From IMG/VR virus record IMGVR_UViG_3300030118_002622, positions 1 through 33,160 of that record: DNA of 33,160 nucleotides; one strand, written 5' to 3'. The position numbers were made by a program, and so were the translations under genes. Positions 21,281-27,690 of the stretch are shown here, in pieces (position 1 is the first letter of the stretch; each line of letters opens with the position of its first letter). Source of the stretch: a virus. Under the pieces are notes generated by a model, which saw nothing but the letters and a program-made list of their open reading frames with translations, had not been told where the DNA came from and did not search any database.

Positions 21281-21373
21281 CGCACGCTCCTTTCTAGCGG
21301 CTGCATGGAGTCGCTTGCAAAGACACAATGCAATTTTATCATTTTTCTTGTTAAGCTCACCCAGTGCGCTAAA
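21276..21373 (+). other. Branched inverted-repeat structure, RNA element candidate
   Basis: The outer arms TTTAGCGCAC (21276-21285) and GTGCGCTAAA (21364-21373) pair perfectly over 10 bp. Inside lie AGCGGCT/AGTCGCT (21296-21302, 21309-21315) and TTGCA/TGCAA (21315-21319, 21329-21333). This gives a closed multi-branch shape of 98 nt. It has no T-loop sequence and is not a tRNA. It lies in the gap before the 66-aa gene. Confidence 0.45.
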
Positions 21374-21432
21374 GACTGAGACATTACGCGGAGGTAATTG
21401 TGTCACCATGCATTACATAAAAGGAGAGAAAT

Positions 21433-21633
21433 ATGTCAGTTCCAACCACAGAACAAATAATAGATGCACTTCGCATACCAGAAATAGAAACAAAACTAGA
21501 CAGGCTTGGTCGAGTGGTGCGTAAAAAGAACCACAACATAAATCAAAAACCAGCTAGAGGTTCAAAAATCTTTTATAAGAATGTATCAACGGCAGAAGTT
21601 ATTCGCGTAAAAGCCCGACTCTATAACCATTAG
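21433..21633 (+). CDS. Small basic early protein, 66 aa
   Basis: The product is 66 aa: MSVPTTEQIIDALRIPEIET, then KLDRLGRVVRKKNHNINQKP and a basic end. The ribosome site is AAAGGAG, six to seven bases before the ATG. I do not recognise a family. It is the last rightward gene and its 3' end overlaps the end of the leftward endolysin gene by 35 nt, so the two units converge here. Confidence 0.68.
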   Translation: MSVPTTEQIIDALRIPEIETKLDRLGRVVRKKNHNINQKPARGSKIFYKNVSTAEVIRVKARLYNH

Positions 21634-22048
21634 ACCTGTCGTATGTAAGGGTTTCATTACGGTTATCTTCCCAAGTGTGGCTGCAATGAACCCATCCACT
21701 GTTTCCACCAGTATAACATTCTAAAATTAACTGATCGAAATCTAGATTGTCCTGTATCCAAACAGCAAGATCATAGTTATCAACACCAGCAACCTCAAAG
21801 TCAGCCGCTTCACCTTTTGCATGTTGGCTATGGATGTTTGACCCTATGGCAATGCACAGTTCTGGACTGCGGTAGCCTGACGATACAATAAAGGAACCAA
21901 ACTCATTACGTATTGGCTGCAATATATTCTTAGCCAACATCTTCATGCATTTTATATGTTCATCAGTAGGCTCGTTAGGTATACCCTTACGTTCAGCTGT
22001 CTGGCTTTTAAGCATTTCAGCTAATGAAAAGTTCTTTGACAGTTTCAT
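21599..22048 (-). CDS. Endolysin, M15-type peptidoglycan peptidase
   Basis: The product is 149 aa. It belongs to the peptidase M15 / YcbK-like group: LSKNFSLAEMLKSQTAERKG at the start, then FIVSSGYRSPELCIAIGSNI, HSQHAKGEAADFEV and SGWVHCSHTW. The zinc ligands are the His of SQHAKGEAAD, its Asp, and the His of WVHCS. It would cut the peptide stem of the cell wall at lysis. I chose the ATG at 22048 over the GTG at 22057 because AGG lies eight bases upstream. No signal peptide is seen, so release depends on a holin. It is the last gene of the late unit. Confidence 0.9.
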   Translation of the reverse strand: MKLSKNFSLAEMLKSQTAERKGIPNEPTDEHIKCMKMLAKNILQPIRNEFGSFIVSSGYRSPELCIAIGSNIHSQHAKGEAADFEVAGVDNYDLAVWIQDNLDFDQLILECYTGGNSGWVHCSHTWEDNRNETLTYDRSNGYRVGLLRE

Positions 22049-22141
22049 AATGCGCACCTATATTAAACATGTCACGGCGATCGTCCTACTGGGCAGATCG
22101 AAGCTAGACACCGCTTTGAATAAAAGAAGGACTAGCAACAG

Positions 22142-22199
22142 AGGGGCAGAAGTAAGACCTTACAGTTTGGTTTTCACTCTGCCCCTTATTTATTTTTTA
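22142..22199 (+). terminator. Plus-strand terminator between the convergent units
   Basis: The arms AGGGGCAGA (22142-22150) and TCTGCCCCT (22178-22186) pair perfectly. A T-rich tail TATTTATTTTTT follows. A small GTAA/TTAC stem lies in the loop. It would stop rightward transcripts that pass the 66-aa gene. On the minus strand it lies in the holin-endolysin gap (22049-22189). Confidence 0.7.
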
Positions 22200-22555
22200 A
22201 TACCTTTCAACGATCTTAAACCAAAGCTCGCAGCTATACTGGCATAAACAGCATACTGAAACCACTCTGGCGTAGTTTCAAGAGCCGCAAAGCCATCCCT
22301 AACAAATGGCTGAAGCGGCGGCACAAAGCACATGCCAATTATAATTATAAATAAAATTGTCCAAGCTTCGTCTTTCCAGCTGTTGTCACTAGCCTGAGCC
22401 ATGACCTTTTCCCAGCCAGCCTCATGCTTCATCAACTCAGCTTCAGCTTCAGCCTTTGCCTGAGCTACCTTACCCTTTGCCTTGGTAGCCTCTACCTTAC
22501 TTTCCATCCAAGACCCAGCCAGTGAGGCTATAGGCCCGATTAATGCCTGTATCAT
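22190..22555 (-). CDS. Holin, 3TM family
   Basis: The product is 121 aa. A charged N-terminal helix rich in Ala, Lys and Glu is followed by SWKDEAWTILFIIIIGMCFV, PPLQPFVRDGF and a last hydrophobic segment (YAVYASIAASFGLRSL). 'W.De.wt.l......f.P' is the signature of the 3TM holin family. It would form the membrane lesion that frees the endolysin. It overlaps the upstream gene by 4 nt. Confidence 0.85.
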   Translation of the reverse strand: MIQALIGPIASLAGSWMESKVEATKAKGKVAQAKAEAEAELMKHEAGWEKVMAQASDNSWKDEAWTILFIIIIGMCFVPPLQPFVRDGFAALETTPEWFQYAVYASIAASFGLRSLKGIKK

Positions 22556-22770
22556 CTTGACAACACTCCCCTTGGCATAGGTTTACAACTCCAACCCACA
22601 GCTTTGTACCCTCTCATATGCACATGAACACGTTCAGCAAGTACAAAAGCATGACTCATGCAAGCCCTTTCTGTATCATGCCATTTCTGCGCTTCAAGAA
22701 ATGTACATTGCTCACGTTGCACAGCTGATGTGCCAATCAAGCAAGCAATCACAACAGCCTGATACATCAT
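22552..22770 (-). CDS. Small secreted or lipid-anchored Cys-rich protein, 72 aa
   Basis: The product is 72 aa. A short hydrophobic N-terminus (MMYQAVVIACLIGTSAV) is followed by a hydrophilic part with three more Cys (QCTFL, ACMSH, SCKPM). VIAC could be a lipobox with Cys10, but the N-region has no positive charge, so signal peptidase I cleavage or a plain anchor is also possible. In a lysis cassette an outer-membrane spanin would fit, yet the sequence is not Pro-rich. It overlaps both neighbours by 4 nt. Confidence 0.65.
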   Translation of the reverse strand: MMYQAVVIACLIGTSAVQREQCTFLEAQKWHDTERACMSHAFVLAERVHVHMRGYKAVGWSCKPMPRGVLSR

Positions 22771-22982
22771 TCTTTTGGCGTCCTCGCTTCTTTACCAAGA
22801 TAAATACCATACACGCCTGTCATAACACCCATAATTACAGATACAAATGCAGACTGTTGTGTGGTTGGAGCTTCCAGATTCATAAACCATTCAGCACAAC
22901 GCCAAGACATTGCGACAGACGCAAGCATTGTCAACTTAGCTGTAAGATTAAACTGTATGTATCGTTTCCACCAATTTGTCAT
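22767..22982 (-). CDS. Two-span small membrane protein, 71 aa (holin-like)
   Basis: The product is 71 aa, with hydrophobic segments about residues 13-35 (LTAKLTMLASVAMSWRCAEW) and 43-63 (SAFVSVIMGVMTGVYGIYLG). Charged ends are KRYIQ and GKEARTPKE. It may be a second holin or antiholin. Its position next to a 3TM holin supports a lysis role, but membrane topology is the only direct evidence. Confidence 0.68.
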   Translation of the reverse strand: MTNWWKRYIQFNLTAKLTMLASVAMSWRCAEWFMNLEAPTTQQSAFVSVIMGVMTGVYGIYLGKEARTPKE

Positions 22983-23479
22983 AACACAATCTCTTCTGCG
23001 CTGCTTTGAGCAATGGTTGCAAACAAGAATATAAACAATGCTACTGCTACCGCGATAATACAGGTGACGAGTAACGTTGTTTTAATCGTCTCTTCAATTT
23101 CCTTGGCCCTTCTGGCAGCCTCTCTACGCGCCGCTTTCTCTGCTTCCTTTTGTTCCCTAAGTTTCTGATTATGATGGTTGACGATTTCATTCCATGTGTC
23201 TGGGCCAAAGCGCAAGTTTATCATAGTTTTGATTTCTTGCATTTGCTCCTGTAATTTTTTGGCTTCAAGAACTGCGTCAATACTGCTTTGAAACTTGATG
23301 TCACCGACACCAGCCTGTTTATTACGCTCATCATTAAGCTTCTTTTGGCAGTCAAAGAGCGTACCGATTTGTTGTGAAATATCAGCAACAGATTGAACAT
23401 CGTTAATCCTTGCTTTGATAAACGCTATGGCATTACTAGCAGCTGCTACAGCTGCAACAGCTGTTGTAATAGGCTCCAT
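22979..23479 (-). CDS. Coiled-coil protein with C-terminal membrane segment, 166 aa
   Basis: The product is 166 aa. It has an Ala-rich N-terminus (MEPITTAVAAVAAASNAIAF), a long charged helix (about residues 55-130), and a membrane segment about 135-157 (LLVTCIIAVAVALFIFLFAT). The motif MINLRFGPDTWNEIV recurs in similar proteins of T7-like marine phages, where the role is not established. It could be a spanin-like or virion-membrane protein. Its ATG follows the 58-aa gene's stop by two bases. Confidence 0.7.
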   Translation of the reverse strand: MEPITTAVAAVAAASNAIAFIKARINDVQSVADISQQIGTLFDCQKKLNDERNKQAGVGDIKFQSSIDAVLEAKKLQEQMQEIKTMINLRFGPDTWNEIVNHHNQKLREQKEAEKAARREAARRAKEIEETIKTTLLVTCIIAVAVALFIFLFATIAQSSAEEIVL

Positions 23480-23481
23480 CG

Positions 23482-23658
23482 TTACTCAGCATCAGCTATT
23501 GTCAGGGTGCCAGCTTTTACTTGCCGCATGATTTCTGCGTAGGTTGCGTTACCATCTGAAATAGGCACAAATGAGAGTATTCCATCAATGGTTGCTCTAA
23601 TTGTATTAGGTTCCCCATCATCACTACTTATGTATTGTGCTGATTTAATTTCAATCAT
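23482..23658 (-). CDS. Small conserved phage protein, 58 aa
   Basis: The product is 58 aa, starting MIEIKSAQYISSDDGEPNTI, with GILSFVPISDGNATYAEIMR later. It is a small beta-alpha protein often found after tail fibre genes, function unknown. I use the ATG at 23658 because GGAG lies seven bases upstream, inside the end of the 362-aa gene; a TTG at 23673 would add five residues. Confidence 0.68.
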   Translation of the reverse strand: MIEIKSAQYISSDDGEPNTIRATIDGILSFVPISDGNATYAEIMRQVKAGTLTIADAE

Positions 23659-23659
23659 T

Positions 23660-24748
23660 TTAAAACTCCGCAACCAACTCTAAATAATATACCGCTTGCA
23701 CTGTTGCCGCACCACTGCCTGTCCTTTGCAACTGGGCATTTAAAGAACTTGTAGTAATGGTAAGCAAACTTAATGTCGTGTTGGTAGTGGTGGAACTTCC
23801 AGAGCTTGAATAATTTGAATTGGTGTATGGATTTGCGGTAGGGGCATCACGCATTGCTGGAAATGTAATAGAAACAGCCAAGTCTGGATTAGCTGATTGA
23901 ACAGCACTTGAATAAAATCGATGCCTCATAGATCCAAGGCGATTGTAATATCGTAGACATTTTGAAAGTGTCTCTGCGTATTCTTCTGGCTCTATATCCG
24001 TAGCTGTAGAGCCTGTCTCAAGTTGAATGCCAGTAATAAACCATTGATTTGCAGTATCATCCATACAGTTTACCTGATTTGGAGATGCGTAAATATTACC
24101 ACTATTATTAGAATCTGTTCCCCAAGAACCAACTGTAGAAGCTGCATGAAAATTTGATCCTGATGCTAGTGGCCATATAAGCTGGAGTCCTACATTTTCA
24201 TCGTCTTGCCATGTTCCACCAGTGTCCCCAGGAATTGTAATCGTCTTTCTTTCCCAAACATTTGCTACACTAACAGTAAACTCTTCAACGCGAGTGCGAC
24301 TTTGATCGCTATTCCTCAATGCCACAGAGTGCGTACCTGTTTTCGGTGACTTGATGTAAAAAGATAGAGTAACTGTTTTTGCCTGTGCTGTACCCCATCC
24401 CAAATGAGCAATAGTATAACCTTCCAATCGAGTGAGTAGACTATACAGATCTGAATTAGCTAATGAAGCGTCTGCTGTTGTAACATCAACCTTTAAGGAT
24501 TTTCGTAATGTTCCAATTGGCACACCGCTGTTTTGTGAAATAGTTACAGCACCAGCTCCAGTGTCATACCACTGCATTCTGTCTATAGTGTATGCAAGAT
24601 TGGCTACATTTGCGAATGATATGCCGCGTTGTGAAACATTCATACTCCCATTGATCACCATGTTTTTTCCTTGGGGAGTAGGTAAATCACTAATATCAGC
24701 AGTAGTTATACCGCCAGCTAAATCAGCAAAGTCTCTTGCTCTTGTCAT
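23660..24748 (-). CDS. Receptor-binding / carbohydrate-binding tail protein, 362 aa
   Basis: The product is 362 aa. Its N-terminus GKNMVINGSMNVSQRGISFA is the typical 'Nl..NG.m.v.QRG' opening of phage tail fibre tip and carbohydrate-binding modules. The rest is beta-rich and jelly-roll-like (TIDRMQWYDTGAGAVTISQN, TLSFYIKSPKTGTHSVALRN). It follows the main tail fibre and its chaperone and is probably a second receptor-binding protein. The ATG at 24748 has GAGGTGAGG just upstream; a TTG at 24781 would overlap the chaperone gene. The Ser/Thr-rich end suggests a variable tip. Confidence 0.78.
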   Translation of the reverse strand: MTRARDFADLAGGITTADISDLPTPQGKNMVINGSMNVSQRGISFANVANLAYTIDRMQWYDTGAGAVTISQNSGVPIGTLRKSLKVDVTTADASLANSDLYSLLTRLEGYTIAHLGWGTAQAKTVTLSFYIKSPKTGTHSVALRNSDQSRTRVEEFTVSVANVWERKTITIPGDTGGTWQDDENVGLQLIWPLASGSNFHAASTVGSWGTDSNNSGNIYASPNQVNCMDDTANQWFITGIQLETGSTATDIEPEEYAETLSKCLRYYNRLGSMRHRFYSSAVQSANPDLAVSITFPAMRDAPTANPYTNSNYSSSGSSTTTNTTLSLLTITTSSLNAQLQRTGSGAATVQAVYYLELVAEF

Positions 24749-24759
24749 AACCTCACCTC

Positions 24760-25233
24760 TTAACTTGGCTCTGTAGGCCAATCACTGTCACTCAGTTTAG
24801 GCCAGTTACTATGGGTTGTAATATCACGCAGGGACTGTCTGTATGTTACCCATTTAGATTTGATTGAATCTGGAACATCAGCACCTTGCGTCCAATCGCA
24901 TCTTGTTAACAAAATATCTCTTTTCTCACGATTCAGCACTGCTAAACCAGTGTCACTAGCAGCCCAAGCGTCATAATCTTCTTGCGCTTTTTTTTCATCA
25001 GCAATTTCTTTATCAAATGCAGCTTTTTGCTCATCAGCGATAGTAGACGCCCAAGATGGTAAAGATTTGATAGTTTCATTTGGGGTGTTATCTTTAAATT
25101 CTATTTCTCCAGTATTTCCATCAAACCATTGTAAGGCATGAACATTTGCTGGGATACCTGATAAAGTAAGATTCAGTTTGCTTGCATTGTCGATAGAAAC
25201 AAGACCATCATCTGGCACAATTATTAATCTCAT
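24760..25233 (-). CDS. Tail fibre assembly chaperone (Phage_tail_APC-like)
   Basis: The product is 157 aa. The C-terminal domain has LNREKRDILLTRCDWTQGAD, KWVTYRQSLRDITTHSNWPK, then WPTEPS: the assembly chaperone pattern 'R..RN.lL..tDWTq.pD......a.YRq.LRdi.....wP..p'. The N-terminal half is a small beta domain (MRLIIVPDDGLVSIDN) joined by a charged helix (about 80-105). It probably helps the adjacent fibre fold or trimerise. It overlaps the 103-aa gene by 4 nt. Confidence 0.8.
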   Translation of the reverse strand: MRLIIVPDDGLVSIDNASKLNLTLSGIPANVHALQWFDGNTGEIEFKDNTPNETIKSLPSWASTIADEQKAAFDKEIADEKKAQEDYDAWAASDTGLAVLNREKRDILLTRCDWTQGADVPDSIKSKWVTYRQSLRDITTHSNWPKLSDSDWPTEPS

Positions 25234-25541
25234 TGCATTTTCCCATCATCAATAAGTTTTCTATTAGATAAATCTAAAGATGCTTGAAGCATTCTTTGGC
25301 TTGCCTCTGCGCCTTTTACCATTTCGTTTCTAAAGCTTTCAACTGCCGCACCAGTTTGTCTTGATTGTTGCGAGCCTTCTATTAAAAGAACAGGCAACCA
25401 AGCAACAGCACAACCATACTCATCAACCTCTTTGCCAGTGTTTGGATTAGTGCCAACAATCTTTGTAAACCACGCGCACTCCAATTTTTTGCAAGGCTCA
25501 AATCCATTGAGTGGGCAGTTATCTTTTACATCAAGCTGCAT
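25230..25541 (-). CDS. Conserved Cys-containing phage protein, 103 aa
   Basis: The product is 103 aa: MQLDVKDNCPLNGFEPCKKL, then ECAWFTKIVGTNPNTGKEVD and EYGCAVAWLPVLLIEGSQQS. The four Cys (C9, C17, C22, C44) suggest a metal site. The family recurs in marine podovirus and siphovirus genomes near tail fibre genes but its role is unknown to me. The ATG overlaps the tail fibre stop (TGATG). The C-terminus is helical. Confidence 0.72.
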   Translation of the reverse strand: MQLDVKDNCPLNGFEPCKKLECAWFTKIVGTNPNTGKEVDEYGCAVAWLPVLLIEGSQQSRQTGAAVESFRNEMVKGAEASQRMLQASLDLSNRKLIDDGKMQ

Positions 25542-27649
25542 CAGTCTTTGGCCGCAATGATCACATCAACATACTGGACATTAATGGCAGCAGTACCGCT
25601 CAGTGTATGATTATGAGCTGAGTTGCTACCACGGTTGTTTATTACATTTTCGTTGTTAAATGAATTGTTTGGACTTGTGTTATGACAATAGGCTCTTCCA
25701 TCTTGGTCAGCCCTACCAAACGCAGATGTTGATGCTGAAAAGTTATTGGGACCATTAACATTTCGACCGCGTAAACTATGGTCGTGTGCCGCTAAATTTG
25801 CTGTCGTTAATGTATGATTGCCAGTACTGCCCGACAAAGAGGGTGTGCCAAGGGCTGTTGTAAAATCACTAGATCCACCAGAACTTGCGCTGCCTGTTAC
25901 AACACGCAAGGCTTTATTGTCATGGGTTGTTTGTTTAGTCCATCCAGTAGGCGCAGCAGTTTGTTGGAATAGCATCAATGTACCAGCAGGAAACGCCTGT
26001 ACATTTAATGTTGTTGGCTCAAAGTCACTACTAGAACTGTTAAATGCAAGCACCTGACCATTTGTAGCACCAGAAGGATTTACATCAGTGAGAGTGGCTA
26101 GACTTATATTTGCTACTTGGAATGTCCCATAAGCAACTATATCGACCGTATCACCAGCAGCAGCCCCAGCAGCAAGAACAACTGTACTACCGTTAGTTGC
26201 AGTAAAGTCTGTACCAGCAATCAGCTTCACACCATTTAAATATACATCTACAAACCCAGCATCATAAGTTGCACCGAATGATGTTTGGTTGGCCGTTGCC
26301 GTGTAAGTGTTTCGGTTTGATGTTCCATTAACGGAAGAGCCAGCATTTTGAAAACCGCTTGCTCCAAACACCTTCAATGTATTAGAGGCTGTATCAAATA
26401 CTAAATCACCAATATCATTATTAGAACTTGGTACACCTGATTGAACTCTGTATCGTTCTGCAAAACTATTTACCCCAGATATATTTGAGGCAACTGTATT
26501 TACATTTGATATAGCTCCACCAACTGCATTTACATTGGATATGCCACCTGCAACAGCATTAATATTTGTTGCGTTACTAGCTACAGATGAAACATTAGAA
26601 GAAATACCTGCAACGGTGGCTATATCAGTACTATCACCAGCAACTGTTGTTACATTACTTGCTATACCAGCAACAGTAGTAACATTCGATGCAATACCAG
26701 CTACAGTTGTAGTATTAGCAGCAACTCCAGCGACTGTTGTTACGTTAGCAGAAATACCTGCAACAGTATTTATACTAGATGTAACATCACCTAACGCATC
26801 GATTTCTGTTGCTAGATCGGCTAATGCATCTAAATCTGTAACAATAGCTGACGTTGCCAGCGTATTTAAATCAGACACAAAGTCGCTTGTTATAAGAGAA
26901 GAAACACCAGCAACTGAAGATATATTTGAATTGTTTCCTGCGACTGTATTTATGTTGGAGGCGTTTCCTGCGACCGCAGTTACATTTGATGCAACATTTG
27001 CAACAGATGTTACATTAGATGCAATGCCAGCAACTGTAGTAACATTTGCTCTAACAGCATTAACATTAGATATTGCATCTGTTGCAACAGTGCCATCCTC
27101 AATATCAGCTAGTGTGGCTATATCAGCCGATGCAGCTGAAACAGTTTGCACATCAGCAATGCTTGGACCAGCCTCAACAGCACCTGACGAAGCATTAAAT
27201 GCTAATGTTTTACCTTTTCGCGTATCAACAGCTGGCAAAGTTAAAGACGCAGCCGCATCAAAATCTGTAAGTTGTAATGATCTAGTTGACTTGTCTTTTA
27301 GGTCAGCTTGGATCGCAACAAGCTTATCAAGCTCAACATTAAGAGCATCTATTGCAAATGGGCCAGATGTTTGAAAATCGGTTGCTCTTTCAATAGCAAT
27401 ATCACGTGTAATAACAACAGTACTATTGCCTGAAGCACCAGTAACATTAAGATTGATTGTACCAGTGGAACCATTACCCCCCGATGCAATCGTATAATCC
27501 TGTGTTGCAGTTTTTTGTACACCATCTACATAAACATTTAAGTCAGCTAATACAAAGAACTCAAATGGCACATTAAATGTTGTCTGCGTAGCGCCAGCAT
27601 TCACAGTATAAGATATTCTAGGATTATTGTCTGCCAAATTTATAGTCAT
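25541..27649 (-). CDS. Tail fibre with gp17-type N-terminus, decapeptide shaft and collar-domain tip
   Basis: The product is 702 aa. Residues 1-150 match the T7 gp17 virion-attachment domain (NPRISYTVNAGATQTTFNVP, then FEFFVLADLNVYVDG and the DYTIASGG segment). Residues 171-396 are about 22 ten-residue repeats of the form SNVTTVAGIA, a probable trimeric shaft. Residues 440-540 hold a second small beta domain (RNTYTATANQTSFGATYDAG). Residues 565-702 are a phage tail collar domain (FPAGTLMLFQQTAAPTGWTK, ending HNHTLSG and NVQYVDVIIAAKD). The ribosome site AAGAGG lies six bases before the ATG, 32 nt after late motif A. Confidence 0.92.
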   Translation of the reverse strand: MTINLADNNPRISYTVNAGATQTTFNVPFEFFVLADLNVYVDGVQKTATQDYTIASGGNGSTGTINLNVTGASGNSTVVITRDIAIERATDFQTSGPFAIDALNVELDKLVAIQADLKDKSTRSLQLTDFDAAASLTLPAVDTRKGKTLAFNASSGAVEAGPSIADVQTVSAASADIATLADIEDGTVATDAISNVNAVRANVTTVAGIASNVTSVANVASNVTAVAGNASNINTVAGNNSNISSVAGVSSLITSDFVSDLNTLATSAIVTDLDALADLATEIDALGDVTSSINTVAGISANVTTVAGVAANTTTVAGIASNVTTVAGIASNVTTVAGDSTDIATVAGISSNVSSVASNATNINAVAGGISNVNAVGGAISNVNTVASNISGVNSFAERYRVQSGVPSSNNDIGDLVFDTASNTLKVFGASGFQNAGSSVNGTSNRNTYTATANQTSFGATYDAGFVDVYLNGVKLIAGTDFTATNGSTVVLAAGAAAGDTVDIVAYGTFQVANISLATLTDVNPSGATNGQVLAFNSSSSDFEPTTLNVQAFPAGTLMLFQQTAAPTGWTKQTTHDNKALRVVTGSASSGGSSDFTTALGTPSLSGSTGNHTLTTANLAAHDHSLRGRNVNGPNNFSASTSAFGRADQDGRAYCHNTSPNNSFNNENVINNRGSNSAHNHTLSGTAAINVQYVDVIIAAKD
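26462..27079 (-). repeat. 30-bp tandem repeats in the tail fibre shaft
   Basis: About 20 diverged 30-bp units encode decapeptides of the form SNVTTVAGIA. The ten-residue register is kept even through the irregular section (SLITSDFVSD, LNTLATSAIV, TDLDALADLA, TEIDALGDVT). DNA identity between units is modest, so these are coding repeats, not a CRISPR array. Slippage here could change fibre length. Confidence 0.85.
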
Positions 27650-27681
27650 ATTAGCCTCTTATCATCCATAAAACAGTGGTT

Positions 27682-27690
27682 CAACGCACA
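27682..27690 (-). promoter_or_regulatory. Late motif TGTGCGTTG, copy A (before tail fibre)
   Basis: The motif is directly adjacent to the stop codon of the 1279-aa gene: that TAA (27693-27691) is immediately followed by TGTGCGTTG. It lies in the only gap (27650-27690) between the internal virion and tail fibre genes. The ATG is 32 nt downstream, and the ribosome site occupies the place where a -10 box would be if the motif were a -35. Confidence 0.62.

Noticed and set aside
21276-21373. tRNA gene
   Set aside because: Outer stem and two inner hairpins are present, but there is no T-loop, no anticodon-loop pattern and the spacing is wrong. I saw no tRNA anywhere in the window.
26462-27079. CRISPR array
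   Set aside because: The 30-bp units are contiguous, diverged, in frame and coding; there are no unique spacers.
26535-27374. 279-codon open frame antisense to the tail fibre
   Set aside because: It mirrors the 30-bp coding repeats (repeated VTLxxIPATVV), which explains the long stop-free stretch. No start signals.
23660-27649. Diversity-generating retroelement acting on a receptor-binding gene, as in BPP-1-type podoviruses
   Set aside because: No reverse transcriptase gene and no template/variable repeat pair was seen, although a Bbp19-like gene is present.
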